Origin: Pseudomonas solani
Lineage (GTDB): Bacteria; Pseudomonadota; Gammaproteobacteria; Pseudomonadales; Pseudomonadaceae
Length of the DNA stretch: 64,000 nucleotides
Direction of reading: 5' to 3'
Assembly: GCF_026072635.1 (NCBI RefSeq)
Contig: NZ_AP023081.1
Span: 2,812,501-2,876,500, forward strand
Made by a program: the position numbers and the translations under genes. Positions 1-8,725 of the stretch are shown here, one piece after another. Positions within the stretch are counted from its first letter, which is position 1. Each line of letters starts with the position of its first letter. The notes below the pieces were generated by a model. That model worked only from the letters and a program-made list of their open reading frames with translations, was not told where the DNA came from and did no database searches.

Positions 1-1890
1 ACGGTGCGCACCGAAGACGCCTTGAACTACGGCACCCGCACCCTCGCCCAGGCCCTGGCCGGCCTGCCCAACGTCAGCGACGCCAGCGACACCCGCTTCG
101 ACGGCTTGCGCATCCGCGGCTTCGACGCCAGCAACGACTTCTACCTGGACGGCATCCGCGACGACAGCCAGTACACCCGCGACCTGCACAACATCGAGCG
201 CATCGAGGTGCTCAAGGGTCCGGCGGCGGTGCTCTACGGCCGTGGCAGCCAGGGTGGCCTGGTCAACCGCATCAGCAAGCAGCCCCAGGCCGGGCTGGCC
301 TCGACCCTGGAGGCGCAACTGGGCAGCCAGGACTTCCGCAGCCTCTACGCCGACCTCAGCGCCGACGCCAACGAGAACATCGCCCTGCGCCTGAACATGG
401 GCGAGCAGGATGCCAACAGCTTCCGCAAGGGCATCGACTCCAGCCGCCAGCTGTTCGCGCCGTCCATGAGCTGGCAGCTCAGCCCTGACCTCAACTGGCT
501 GGTGCAATACGAGTACAGCCGCCACCGCCGCACCCCGGATCGCGGCATCCCCGGCCTCAACGGCCACCCGGCGGACGTCAGCCGCGACACCGTCTACAGC
601 GACCTGCAGCGCGACTACATCGACGACAAGGCGCAGTCCCTGCGCTCGCGCCTGACCTACGACATCAACGCCGACTGGCAACTGCGCCAGACCCTCGGCG
701 TGTTCAAGCTCGACAGCGATTTCGACAACACCTACGTCACCAGCGTCAACGCCGCCGCCCGCACCGTGGGCCGTGCCCGCTGGCAGCAGGACCTGACCAC
801 CCGCAACATCTTCAACAACGTCGAGCTGGAAGGCGTGTTCCACACCGCCGGCCTGGAGCACCGTCTGCTCACCGGCCTGGAGCTGGGCAACCAGCACCGC
901 GACCCGAAGCTCTACACCAACGCCACCGGCGCCGCGAACGCCGCGCCCTCGCTGGACATCTTCAACCCCGACACCACTCGCCAGCAGACCGGGCGCATGG
1001 TCGCCAGCAGCGATGCCCAGCACCGCATCGACAGCCGCGCCCTGTACATCCAGGACCAGGTGACCCTGAACGAGCAGTGGCAGGTGCTGTTCGGCCTGCG
1101 CTACGACCACTTCGACGTGGACAGCCAGAACCGCCTCACCCGCCGCAGCGAGCAGCAGGTGGACGACAGCTTCAGCCCCCGCGTGGGCGTGGTCTGGACG
1201 CCGCTGCGCGACCATTCCTTCTACGCCTCCTACAGCAAGACCTACTCGCCGGTGGGCGGCGGCCTGATCGGCGTCACCGCCGGCGCGACCACCAACACCA
1301 ACGACACCGGCCCGGAACACACCCGCCAGTACGAAGTGGGTGTGAAGAGCGACTGGCTGGAGGACAACCTCAGCACCACCCTGGCCGTCTACGAGATCGA
1401 GCTGTACAACCGCCGCACCTCCGACCCGCTGAACCCGGGAAACTTCCTGCTCTCCGGCCTGCAGCGCTCGCGCGGCATCGAGCTGACCGCCAGCGGCCGC
1501 CTCCACGGCAACTGGTACCTGCGCGGCGGCATCGGCCTGCAGGACGCGGAGATCGTCAAGGACAACAACGGCCTGGAAGGCAAGCGCATCGGCGACGTGG
1601 CCGAGCGCAACGGCAGCCTGTTCCTCAGCTGGAAACCGGAACAGGGCCTGTACGGTGAAACCGGCCTGACCCTGGTGGGCGACCGCTACGCCGACAACGC
1701 CAACACCGTGGCGCTGCCGGGCTACGGCCGCTGGGACGCCATGCTCGGCTACCGCCTGGAGCAGTGGGACCTGAAGGCCGCACTGACCAACATCGCCGAC
1801 AAGACCTACTACGCCACCGCTACCAGCGCCGTGCAGATCATGCCCGGCGACCCGCGCACCCTGATGACCAGCGCGAGCTACAGGTTCTGA
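1..1890 (+). CDS. TonB-dependent siderophore receptor, 5'-truncated by window edge
   Basis: This is the C-terminal 629 codons of an outer-membrane ferric-siderophore receptor; the start lies upstream of the window. The visible part opens in the plug domain (RIRGFDASNDFYLDGIRDD, then VEVLKGPAAVLYGRGSQGG, a classic plug signature). It continues through a 22-strand-type barrel and ends in aromatic Phe (SASYRF), the BAM-recognition C-terminus. The plug and the TSAVQIMPGDPR end resemble catecholate-type receptors such as Fiu/PiuA, but the ligand cannot be assigned. It runs convergently to the iron cluster that follows. Codon usage is like that of its neighbours. Any signal peptide or promoter is off-window. 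Confidence 0.9.
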   Translation, partial: TVRTEDALNYGTRTLAQALAGLPNVSDASDTRFDGLRIRGFDASNDFYLDGIRDDSQYTRDLHNIERIEVLKGPAAVLYGRGSQGGLVNRISKQPQAGLASTLEAQLGSQDFRSLYADLSADANENIALRLNMGEQDANSFRKGIDSSRQLFAPSMSWQLSPDLNWLVQYEYSRHRRTPDRGIPGLNGHPADVSRDTVYSDLQRDYIDDKAQSLRSRLTYDINADWQLRQTLGVFKLDSDFDNTYVTSVNAAARTVGRARWQQDLTTRNIFNNVELEGVFHTAGLEHRLLTGLELGNQHRDPKLYTNATGAANAAPSLDIFNPDTTRQQTGRMVASSDAQHRIDSRALYIQDQVTLNEQWQVLFGLRYDHFDVDSQNRLTRRSEQQVDDSFSPRVGVVWTPLRDHSFYASYSKTYSPVGGGLIGVTAGATTNTNDTGPEHTRQYEVGVKSDWLEDNLSTTLAVYEIELYNRRTSDPLNPGNFLLSGLQRSRGIELTASGRLHGNWYLRGGIGLQDAEIVKDNNGLEGKRIGDVAERNGSLFLSWKPEQGLYGETGLTLVGDRYADNANTVALPGYGRWDAMLGYRLEQWDLKAALTNIADKTYYATATSAVQIMPGDPRTLMTSASYRF

Positions 1891-1933
1891 TCACAGGATC
1901 GAGGCCTTGCCCGGCCCGTCGGGTGGGTAGCCC

Positions 1934-2104
1934 GTAGGATGGGTAGAGCGAAGCGAAACCCATCAGCTCCCAGCACGGAGACGCCTTGGGTGCCGGGCCT
2001 TCAGCATGGGTTTTGCGGTGCTCTACCCATCCTACGATTCAGCGGCCGAGGTGGGGTTGGGTCTTGCGCCGTTGGGCCTCGCTGCACTCAGCGCCAACCT
2101 ACGG
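1934..2104. repeat. GTAGG-ended inverted repeat element
   Basis: Perfect 15-bp arms at 1934-1948 (GTAGGATGGGTAGAG) and 2021-2035 (its reverse complement) flank about 70 bp. A second motif of the GTTGGGCCTCGCTGC type with a CCAACCTAC end follows to 2104. It fills the gap between two convergent genes and belongs to the GTAGG...CCTAC family seen elsewhere in the window. It may also serve as a transcription end. I see no gene in 1891-2184. Confidence 0.6.
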
Positions 2105-2184
2105 CGGGTGACCCCGGGGAGGCTGGCGCCGAGTACGAACCTGGTCCGTAGGATGACGGTGCCTGGGTTGAGCCTTGTACCCGC

Positions 2185-3134
2185 TCAATCCCTGATCATC
2201 ACCAGCCGGTCGAGGCCCGATTCCGCGCCCCAGACTTCGCCGATGCGGCCGGAGAGCTGCAGCACGCGGGCGTTGGCCTGGTCGCTGGGGAAGGCGGTGA
2301 AGCGCTGGCTGAAGGGATTGAAGCGGAGGATGGCGTTGCTGCTGAAATCGCTGATCCAGATGCGGTCCTGCTCGTCGACGAACATGGCATGGGCGTCGGC
2401 CTTGCCGCCGGGCAGGTCCCAGCTGTTCCAGGCGTTGGCCAGCGGGTCGTAGCGGCTGAGCTTGCCGCTGCCGCTTTCACTGACCCAGAGGGTGCCCTTG
2501 GAATCGCTCCAGATGCGTTGCGGCCCCTGCTGCGCCTCGGGCGAGGCGATCACCTCGGCATGGCCGGAGCCGGCGTCGATGCGGGCGATGTGCTTGCCGT
2601 CGAGGCTGGCGTACCAGATCTCGCCATTGGGGTGGTGGTGATGCCGTAGGGCCCGGCGCCGCCGGGGGCGGGCCAGACCTTGATCTCGCCGTTCTTCGGG
2701 TCGAGTCGGCCGTAGTAGCCGTCCTGCCCGGTGAACCAGAGCAGCCCGGCCCTATCGAAGGTGGCGCTGTTGAGGCCGGCGTCGGCGGCGCTGCCCGGCA
2801 AGGGGTAGTGCTTGGCGCTGAGGCGGTCCGGGTCGACCTTCACCAGGGCGTTGAGGCCGGCGTCGGTGACCCAGGCCGCGCCGTCCTGGCCGACCACCAC
2901 GCCGCGCGGGCTGGAGCCGGCGCCGAGGGCGATCTGCTGGCTCTGCCCGGTCATGGGGTCGAGCAGCCCGAGCAGGCCGAGTTTCTGCGCGGTGTACCAG
3001 ACGCGGCCGTCGGTGGCGGGGGCCACGTCGCGCGGGCCGCTGCCCGGTGGCAGGGGGAAGTACTTCACCTCGGCGGCGAGCACGGTCGTGCTGAGCAGGG
3101 CGGCGAACAGGAGCGCAGCAGCGTTGCGGAGCAT
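2185..3134 (-). pseudogene. Vgb-like (streptogramin B lyase family) periplasmic beta-propeller, frameshifted
   Basis: Two minus-strand reading frames together encode one about 316-aa Vgb/SMP-30-like beta-propeller. The N-terminal part starts at ATG 3134 after GGAGG with 5-nt spacing and has a signal peptide (MLRNAAALLFAALLSTTVLA). Repeats of the type GRVWYT, GAAWVTD, GLLWFTG, NGEIWYA, GTLWVSE and DRIWISD run across the frame change. The break is at the GGGG run 2629-2632: one extra base restores the reading ...ITTTPNGEIWY.... It lies downstream of the receptor/PepSY genes on the same strand, so a periplasmic role linked to siderophore handling is possible but is inference. A sequencing error is as likely as real inactivation. 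Confidence 0.75.
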
Positions 3135-3211
3135 GGCGACCTCCAGGTCTGGGACACAGACGTATGGACGCCGCCGCGCTCCAAGGGTTCGCCGCGAATT
3201 TCCCCGGCGGC

Positions 3212-3376
3212 TCAGCGCCGCAGCAGCAAGGGACGGATGCCTAGGAAGGCGGGGATGCCCAGGCCGACCCAGGCCAGGGCGTCCCAGAGGCCGTCGCCGA
3301 GCAGGGCGCCCACCAGGCCGATGGCGGTGAGCGCCGCCAGCAGCGCGGGCACGGCGAAGGTGCGCTTCAGGTTCAT
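3212..3376 (-). CDS. Small inner-membrane protein (54 aa)
   Basis: The ORF begins MNLKRTFAVPALLAAL and has two hydrophobic stretches (about residues 8-25 and 32-50) ending in a basic tail (LLLRR). Its ATG overlaps the TGA of the PepSY gene in an ATGA tetranucleotide, implying translational coupling. Small membrane proteins of this kind commonly follow PepSY-type genes in siderophore loci. No domain is recognised. It may form a complex with the PepSY protein; this is inference from the overlap. Confidence 0.7.
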   Translation of the reverse strand: MNLKRTFAVPALLAALTAIGLVGALLGDGLWDALAWVGLGIPAFLGIRPLLLRR

Positions 3377-4497
3377 GCCGCCGCCTCCCCACGCTGCCGC
3401 GCCGGCGCGCGTCGGCGCACCCACCAGAGGTAGAGCCCGCTGCCGAGGACGATGATGGTCAGCACGTCCAGGGTCGCCCACAGCAGCTGCATGGGCAGGC
3501 CGCCGTAGTCGCCGAAGTGCAGCGGCTGGGACATGGCCAGGGCGTCCATGTACCACGGGCGCTCGCCGATGGCGGTGACGGCCAGGGTGCGCGCGTCGAT
3601 CAGCACCGGCGTCCACAGGTGCGAGGTGAGGTGGCTGCTGCCCTTCATGAACACCGAGTAGTGGTGCTCGCTGGAGAAGCGCGTGCCGGGGAAGGCGATG
3701 AAGTCCGGCGCCATGCCCGGCGTCGCCCGGCCGGCGATCTCCAGCAGGCGTGTGGCCGGGGCGCGCTCGGTGAGCGGCGGGGCGTCGCGGTAGGGCTCGA
3801 CCATGGCGGCCAGGCTCTCGTTGCGCCAGGCGGCGATCACCAGGTCGGCGCAGGCGCTGATCACCCCGGTGACGCCGACCACCAGGGCCCAGGTCAGGGT
3901 GACGATGCCGATCAGGTTGTGCAGGTCCAGCCAGCGGGTGCGGGTGGAGCGGTCGCGGCGCACGGTGCCGAACTCCAGGCGGCGCATGAAGGGCGCGTAG
4001 AGCACCGCACCGGAGACGATCGCGACCACAAACAGCAGGCCCATGAAGGCCAGCAGCAGCTTGCCCGGCAACCCGGCGAACAGGTCCACGTGCAGGCGCA
4101 GCATGGTCATCATGAAGCCGCCGTTGGCCGAGGGCATGGCCACCGGTTCGCCGCTGCGGGCGTCGAGCATGAAGGTGTGCGAGGAATTGGGTTCGGTGCC
4201 GGCGGTGGCGGCGGTGATGGCCACCACGCCGTTGGGCTCGTCGTCTTCCCAGCCCAGGTACTGCACCACCTCGCCCTGGCGATGGGCCTCGGCGGCCTGC
4301 ACCAGTTGCTGCAGGTCGAGGCGCGGCGAGTCCGCCGGCATCTCGCGCAGCACCGGGGCGTCGCCCAGCAGGTGGTCGATCTCGTGGTGGAAGATCAGCG
4401 GCAGGCCGGTCAGTGCCAGGAGCAGCAGGAAGGCCGTGCAGATCAGGCTGGTCCAGGTGTGGACGAAGGACCAGCGGCGGATGGTGGTTGATTTCAT
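3373..4497 (-). CDS. PepSY-associated TM protein (FoxB/PiuB-like siderophore reductase family)
   Basis: A 374-aa inner-membrane protein with four TM segments (about residues 12-33, 150-172, 195-215, 335-360) and His-rich positions near the helices, typical of the PepSY_TM family. Members such as FoxB and PiuB reduce ferric siderophores at the inner membrane. ATG 4497 (MKSTTIRRWSF) is preferred to the upstream in-frame TTG because family members begin with the RRWSFVHTWTSL helix. It follows the receptor after a GC-rich hairpin and overlaps the next gene by 4 bp. Iron release from an imported hydroxamate siderophore is the expected role. Confidence 0.85.
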   Translation of the reverse strand: MKSTTIRRWSFVHTWTSLICTAFLLLLALTGLPLIFHHEIDHLLGDAPVLREMPADSPRLDLQQLVQAAEAHRQGEVVQYLGWEDDEPNGVVAITAATAGTEPNSSHTFMLDARSGEPVAMPSANGGFMMTMLRLHVDLFAGLPGKLLLAFMGLLFVVAIVSGAVLYAPFMRRLEFGTVRRDRSTRTRWLDLHNLIGIVTLTWALVVGVTGVISACADLVIAAWRNESLAAMVEPYRDAPPLTERAPATRLLEIAGRATPGMAPDFIAFPGTRFSSEHHYSVFMKGSSHLTSHLWTPVLIDARTLAVTAIGERPWYMDALAMSQPLHFGDYGGLPMQLLWATLDVLTIIVLGSGLYLWWVRRRAPARQRGEAAA

Positions 4498-4516
4498 GAG
4501 TCTGTCCAAAAGCCGA

Positions 4517-4537
4517 AGGCCGCCCAGCGGGCGGCCT
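4517..4537 (-). terminator. Intercistronic hairpin between receptor and PepSY gene
   Basis: A perfect 9-bp stem (AGGCCGCCC / GGGCGGCCT) with a 3-nt loop. On the minus strand it is followed by TTCGGCTTTT. It could act as a partial terminator or mRNA stabiliser, giving more receptor than PepSY product. Confidence 0.55.
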
Positions 4538-4566
4538 CGGTGGCGCGTGGTGTACGACTTAGTGGC

Positions 4567-6996
4567 TTACCACTTGTAGGTGGCGCTGGCGACGACGCTG
4601 CGCTCGTCACCGTAGTAGCAGTAGTAGGCATCGCAGGTGGAGAGGTAGTCCTTGTCCAGCAGGTTGGTGGCGTTGAGCGCTACCGACGCACCGTTCAGGC
4701 TGCTGTCCAGGCGGCCGAGGTCGTAGTGCACGGCGGCATCGAACACGGTGTAGGACTTGGCGAAGCCGAGCTCGGAGTTGGCCTGGTCACCGAAGGTGTT
4801 GCCGGTGTAGCGGGCGCCGGCGGCGATGCCGAAGCCGTCGAGCACGCCGTTGTGCCAGGTGAAGTCGGCCCACAGCGAGGCCTGGCGGTTGGGCATCAGC
4901 TGCAGGCGCTTGCCCTTGTACTCGCCGTCCTGCACCTCGGACTTCGCCTGGGTGTAGGAGGCGATCAGCTTCAGGCTTTCGGTGACGTTGCCCACCGCTT
5001 CCAGCTCCAGGCCCTTGACCTTCACTTCGCCGTCCTGGCTGGTGACCGGCGTGCCGTTGATGCGATTGGTGACCGACACGTTTTGCTGGGTCAGGTCATA
5101 GACGGCGGCGGTCAGCAGGATGTCGCTGCCCGGCGGCTGGTACTTGATGCCCAGCTCCCACTGCTTGCCTTCGGTCGGTTTGAAGGAATCGGTCGGCGAT
5201 GCCGTGGCGTTGCTGGTGGGCTGGAAGGACTCGGCGTACGACAGGTAGGGCGTGAAGCCGGAGTCGAACACGTAGCTGAGGGCGGCGTTACCGCTGAAGG
5301 CCTTGTCGCGCTCGGTGTTGGTGGCATCGCTCTGGTTGAGGAAGGTGGTGCCGGTGTGCACCCAGTCCTCACGGCCGCCGAGGGTCAGGCGCCACTGGTC
5401 GAGGGCCATCTGGTCCTGGACGTAGAGGCCGGTCTGGTTGGTCTTCTGGTTGTAGTCGTAGTACGCCAGCGAACGCGGAGGGCGGACGATCGGCTGGCCG
5501 GAGACCGGGTTGTTGACGTTGATGTCCGGCGGGGCGTAGCCGTTGAAGGCGGTACCGAAGACCGACATGTAGTCGGTCTCGATGCGCTGGTGATCGAGGC
5601 CGAGCAGCAGGGTGTGATCGATGCCGCCGGTGGCGAAGTCGGCCTGGAAGTTGTTGTCCACCGCGAACTGGCTGATGTCCTCATCGGTGTTGGTGCTGTT
5701 GCGACCAACATTGCCGTTGGCGTCGACCACGTAGCCGAAGCCGGCGAGCGATGGGATGTAGCTGTTGACGGTGACGGTCTGGAACGACAGCTCGGACTTG
5801 GTGTAGCGCAGGTTCTGGCGGAACTGCCAGACATCGTTGAAGCGATGTTCGAAGGCATAGCCCAGCGCATAGTAGGTGCGGTCGTAGAAGTCGTAGTCCG
5901 GGTCACCCAGGTTCTTGTGGTGGGAGATCTTGCCGAACGGCATATCGATCTTGGTGCCCTGGATCGGACGGAACTGGCTGGTGGTGCCGGTATCGTCGCG
6001 GGTGAACTGCGACAGCAGGGTGAGGCTGGTGTCGGGGTCGATGTTCCAGGTCAGGCTGGGGGCGATGTTGTAGCGCTTGTTATCGACATGGTCGATCTGC
6101 GTACCGCTGTCGCGTACCACGCCGCTCAGGCCGTAGAGGAACTGGCCCTGCTCGTCGATCTTGCCGGTGCTGGCGAAGTTGATCTGGCGATGGTTGTCGC
6201 TTCCGTACTGCACTTCGATCTCGTGGCGGGTCTCGGCGCTCGGGCGACGGCTGACCATGTCCAGCAGGCCTCCGGGCGGGGTCTGGCCGTATACGGAGGA
6301 AGCCGGGCCACGCAGCAGGGCCAGGCGGTCCAGATTCCAGGTTTCCGGTTTCGGGTTGGCGTAGACGCCGCGCGGCAGCGGCAGGCCATCGAGGAAGTGG
6401 GTCGGCTCGAAGCCGCGCACGCGCATCCAGTCGTAGCGGGTGTCGCTGCCGAAGCTGGCGGAGACGATGCCGGGCATGTATTTCACCGTGTCGTCGAGGC
6501 TGTGGACGCTGCGGTCCTGCATCTGCTCGCGGGTGGCGACGGAAATCGAACGCGGGGCTTCGGCCAGAGCGGTATCCGTTTTGGTGCCAGCGGCGGTGCG
6601 TTTGGCCAGGTAGCCGGTAGTGGGGCCCCAGGCGCTTTCGCCAACACCGGCGGCGTCGATATTGGTGGCCGGCAGAGCCAGGCCGGTATCGGCTACGGGC
6701 TCCAGGCTGAAGGTGCCCGAGGGGCTTTTCACCAGTTGCAGGCCGCTGCCGTTAAGGGCGGCGTTGAGTGCGGCGACCGGCGAGTATTCGCCTTGCACCG
6801 GCTGGGCGGTTTTACCGGCGGTCAGCGATGGGTCGATGCTCAGGACGATGCCGGCTTCGCTGGCGATGCGGCTCAGGGTGCTGGCCATGGGCGCGGCGGG
6901 CAGCTGGTACTGCTGGGTATCGGCGCTGGCCTGGGTGGACAGGCTACCCAGGACGATGGCGGCGGCGAGCAGGCTGGGGCGGAAGGCAAACGTCAT
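4567..6996 (-). CDS. TonB-dependent ferric-hydroxamate siderophore receptor with STN signalling domain (FiuA/FoxA-like)
   Basis: An 809-aa outer-membrane receptor-transducer. ATG 6996 has AGGAGT 8 nt upstream; the in-frame TTG at 7029 is less likely. The signal peptide covers residues 1-25 and the STN domain about 30-100 (QYQLPAAPMASTLSRIA... SLEPV). The plug follows (MRVRGFEPTHFLDGLPLP, RLALLRGPASSVYGQTPPGG) and then the barrel, ending in YKW. The C-terminal Cys-x5-Cys segment before GDERSVVASATYKW matches the end of FhuA-type hydroxamate receptors. The STN domain together with the ECF sigma and FecR genes just upstream shows cell-surface signalling. Synteny favours FiuA (ferrichrome); the PepSY neighbour recalls foxB next to foxA (ferrioxamine). 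The ligand is unproven. Confidence 0.9.
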   Translation of the reverse strand: MTFAFRPSLLAAAIVLGSLSTQASADTQQYQLPAAPMASTLSRIASEAGIVLSIDPSLTAGKTAQPVQGEYSPVAALNAALNGSGLQLVKSPSGTFSLEPVADTGLALPATNIDAAGVGESAWGPTTGYLAKRTAAGTKTDTALAEAPRSISVATREQMQDRSVHSLDDTVKYMPGIVSASFGSDTRYDWMRVRGFEPTHFLDGLPLPRGVYANPKPETWNLDRLALLRGPASSVYGQTPPGGLLDMVSRRPSAETRHEIEVQYGSDNHRQINFASTGKIDEQGQFLYGLSGVVRDSGTQIDHVDNKRYNIAPSLTWNIDPDTSLTLLSQFTRDDTGTTSQFRPIQGTKIDMPFGKISHHKNLGDPDYDFYDRTYYALGYAFEHRFNDVWQFRQNLRYTKSELSFQTVTVNSYIPSLAGFGYVVDANGNVGRNSTNTDEDISQFAVDNNFQADFATGGIDHTLLLGLDHQRIETDYMSVFGTAFNGYAPPDINVNNPVSGQPIVRPPRSLAYYDYNQKTNQTGLYVQDQMALDQWRLTLGGREDWVHTGTTFLNQSDATNTERDKAFSGNAALSYVFDSGFTPYLSYAESFQPTSNATASPTDSFKPTEGKQWELGIKYQPPGSDILLTAAVYDLTQQNVSVTNRINGTPVTSQDGEVKVKGLELEAVGNVTESLKLIASYTQAKSEVQDGEYKGKRLQLMPNRQASLWADFTWHNGVLDGFGIAAGARYTGNTFGDQANSELGFAKSYTVFDAAVHYDLGRLDSSLNGASVALNATNLLDKDYLSTCDAYYCYYGDERSVVASATYKW

Positions 6997-7109
6997 TGCG
7001 AACGACTCCTGATAGGAAATAAGTCTCAATGACCTGTTGCCGGATCAGGATAGAAAAGTGATAGGGGCCCTGCGAAATATTTTTCGGATGTCCGCCGGAT
7101 GGCGGTTTT

Positions 7110-7127
7110 CCCGGGCCGGAGCCCGGG
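7110..7127 (-). terminator. GC-rich hairpin after fecR-like gene
   Basis: CCCGGGC / GCCCGGG 7-bp stem with a 4-nt loop, 8 nt beyond the fecR-like stop. There is no strong T-tract (GAAAACC follows on the minus strand), so at most it attenuates read-through from the sigma/anti-sigma genes into the receptor. Confidence 0.4.
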
Positions 7128-7135
7128 TTGAAGCG

Positions 7136-8086
7136 CTATTTCTCGGCGGGCACCACGCGGGTCCACCAGCCGGTGTGGCGTTCGATGCGCACGGGCAGGC
7201 TGGGGGGTAGGGCGTCCAGGGCGAGGTCGCTGTTGCGCAGGGGGAAGCTGCCGCTGATGCGCAGGTCGGCGATTTCCGGGGCGACGCCCAGGTAGCCGCT
7301 GCGGTATTCGCCCAACTGCTCCAGCAGGTCGGCGAGGCGGGCGTTTTCCACCACCAGCATGCCGTGCACCCAGGCGTCGGCGCCCACGGCGGCGGGCTGG
7401 CTGGCCTCCAGTTGGGTGCGGCGCATGAGCACCTGCTGGCCTTCCTTGATGATGCGTTCGTCGTCGGTCTGGGCCGGGTGGGCGGCGACCGCCGATTGCA
7501 GGACGACCAGGCGCGTGCCGTCTTTCTCGGCGCGTACCAGGAAGCGGGTGCCGAGGGCGCGCAGGTCACCGTTCTCGGTGCCGACCACGAAGGGGCGCGG
7601 GTCGCCGTGGGCGGTTTCGACGAGGATCTCGCCGCTGCGCAGGCGGATGCGGCGCTGGGCCGGGTCGAACTCGATGTCCAGGGCACTGCGGCTGTTGAGG
7701 CGAACGTGGGTGCTGTCGGGCAGCAGCAGGTCGCGTTGTTCGCCGCTGGCGGTGACTTCGTCGGCCAGCCAGTCGTTCAGTGGGCGCTGCTGGTTGGCCA
7801 GGCCCAGGGCCAGGGCGCCGACCAGCACCAGGCCGAGCAGGCCGCCGCTGCGGCGCATGCGGCGCGGCGAGCGCAGCAGGGCTCGGCGGGCCGGGGCGCT
7901 GCCGGCGGCGATGAATTGCTGGTCGAGCCCGGCCAGTTGCGCCCAGGCGCGGGCGTGCTCGGCATTGGCGGCGTGCCAGTGGAGAAACTCCGCCTGCTCG
8001 CCGGCACTGGCGTCGCCCGAGCCCAGGCACAGCTGCCAGTGGATGGCTTCGTCGAGAACCTGTGAGGAAACCGGGGCGCGATTCAC
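7136..8086 (-). CDS. FecR-family anti-sigma factor
   Basis: A 316-aa single-pass inner-membrane regulator. The N-terminal cytoplasmic FecR_N domain (about residues 8-55, with conserved HWHAANAEHARAWAQL) holds the cognate sigma. A TM helix is near residues 83-99 (LLGLVLVGALALGLAN). The periplasmic FecR domain (about 110-200, DSTHVRLNSRSALDIEF) senses the STN domain of the loaded receptor. It starts at GTG 8086 and overlaps the sigma gene's TGA (GTGA), so the pair is translationally coupled. The receptor it should monitor is the next gene downstream. Confidence 0.9.
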   Translation of the reverse strand: MNRAPVSSQVLDEAIHWQLCLGSGDASAGEQAEFLHWHAANAEHARAWAQLAGLDQQFIAAGSAPARRALLRSPRRMRRSGGLLGLVLVGALALGLANQQRPLNDWLADEVTASGEQRDLLLPDSTHVRLNSRSALDIEFDPAQRRIRLRSGEILVETAHGDPRPFVVGTENGDLRALGTRFLVRAEKDGTRLVVLQSAVAAHPAQTDDERIIKEGQQVLMRRTQLEASQPAAVGADAWVHGMLVVENARLADLLEQLGEYRSGYLGVAPEIADLRISGSFPLRNSDLALDALPPSLPVRIERHTGWWTRVVPAEK

Positions 8087-8601
8087 GTCGGCTCACCGTA
8101 GAGCGCGATGTAGCACTGGCGCAGGCCCTGGGCGAGGTACTGGCGCACGCGCGGCACGGAGACGCCCAGGCGCTCAGCGATTTCGGCGTGGCCCAGGCCG
8201 TCGACACGGTTGTAGAGGAAGGCGGCGCGGGCCTTGCTGGATAGCGTGCCCAGCAGGCGGTCGATCTCGCGCAGGGCTTCGAGGATCAGCGCCTGTTCTT
8301 CCAGGTCCGGGTGCACGGCTTCGGGCACCAGGGCCAGCTCGTCGAGGTAGGCGCGTTCCAGGGCGCTGCGGCGGAAGTGGTCCACCAGCAGGCCACGGGC
8401 AATGGTGGTGAGCAGGGCACGGGGCTCGCGCACCTGGTGCAGGTCGGGCTTGCCGAGGATGCGCACGAAGGCGTCCTGGCTGAGGTCTTCCGCCCGATGG
8501 GGGCAGCTCAGGCTGCGCCTCAGCCAGCCGAGCAGCCAGTCGCGATGGTCGCGATAGAGCGCGCCCGCCAGAGCATGGTTCGTGGTTTCCCCAAGCGACA
8601 C
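8083..8601 (-). CDS. ECF sigma factor, FecI/FiuI type
   Basis: A 172-aa iron-starvation sigma factor. Region 2 is seen in LYRDHRDWLLGWLRRSL and AEDLSQDAFVRIL; region 4 is the HTH in AEIAERLGVSVPRVRQYLAQGL. GTG 8601 is chosen because GGAGG lies 5 nt upstream and the length fits the family; the in-frame TTG at 8658 would run through the Fur-box-like sequence. It should transcribe the downstream receptor when FecR is relieved. The Fur-like site just upstream predicts expression only in low iron. Confidence 0.88.
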   Translation of the reverse strand: MSLGETTNHALAGALYRDHRDWLLGWLRRSLSCPHRAEDLSQDAFVRILGKPDLHQVREPRALLTTIARGLLVDHFRRSALERAYLDELALVPEAVHPDLEEQALILEALREIDRLLGTLSSKARAAFLYNRVDGLGHAEIAERLGVSVPRVRQYLAQGLRQCYIALYGEPT

Positions 8602-8642
8602 TGCAACCTCCGCCGCTCGAAGCTGGCTGGTAGGAAATAGAT

Positions 8643-8657
8643 CGAGAATGATTCGCA
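8643..8657. promoter_or_regulatory. Fur-box-like site upstream of ECF sigma gene
   Basis: CGAGAAT-G-ATTCGCA fits the 7-1-7 Fur pattern (TGATAAT-G-ATTATCA) with 5 of 7 matches in each half. It lies about 42 bp upstream of the sigma start. The position and the gene family make Fur control likely. Confidence 0.6.
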
Positions 8658-8725
8658 ATTATGCCCATGCTGGCCACGGGCCGCAATCGCAGGCCGTCGG
8701 TTGGCGACGACCGTTCGCGGTGGGA

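Noticed and set aside
4540..7032. 830-aa open frame on + strand antisense to the hydroxamate receptor
   Set aside because: Low-complexity Val/Gly/Ala-rich translation without motifs. It is a codon-bias shadow of the real minus-strand gene in high-GC DNA.
6997..7135. FecI-type promoter for the hydroxamate receptor
   Set aside because: A target promoter is expected here, but I could not match a -35/-10 pair convincingly.
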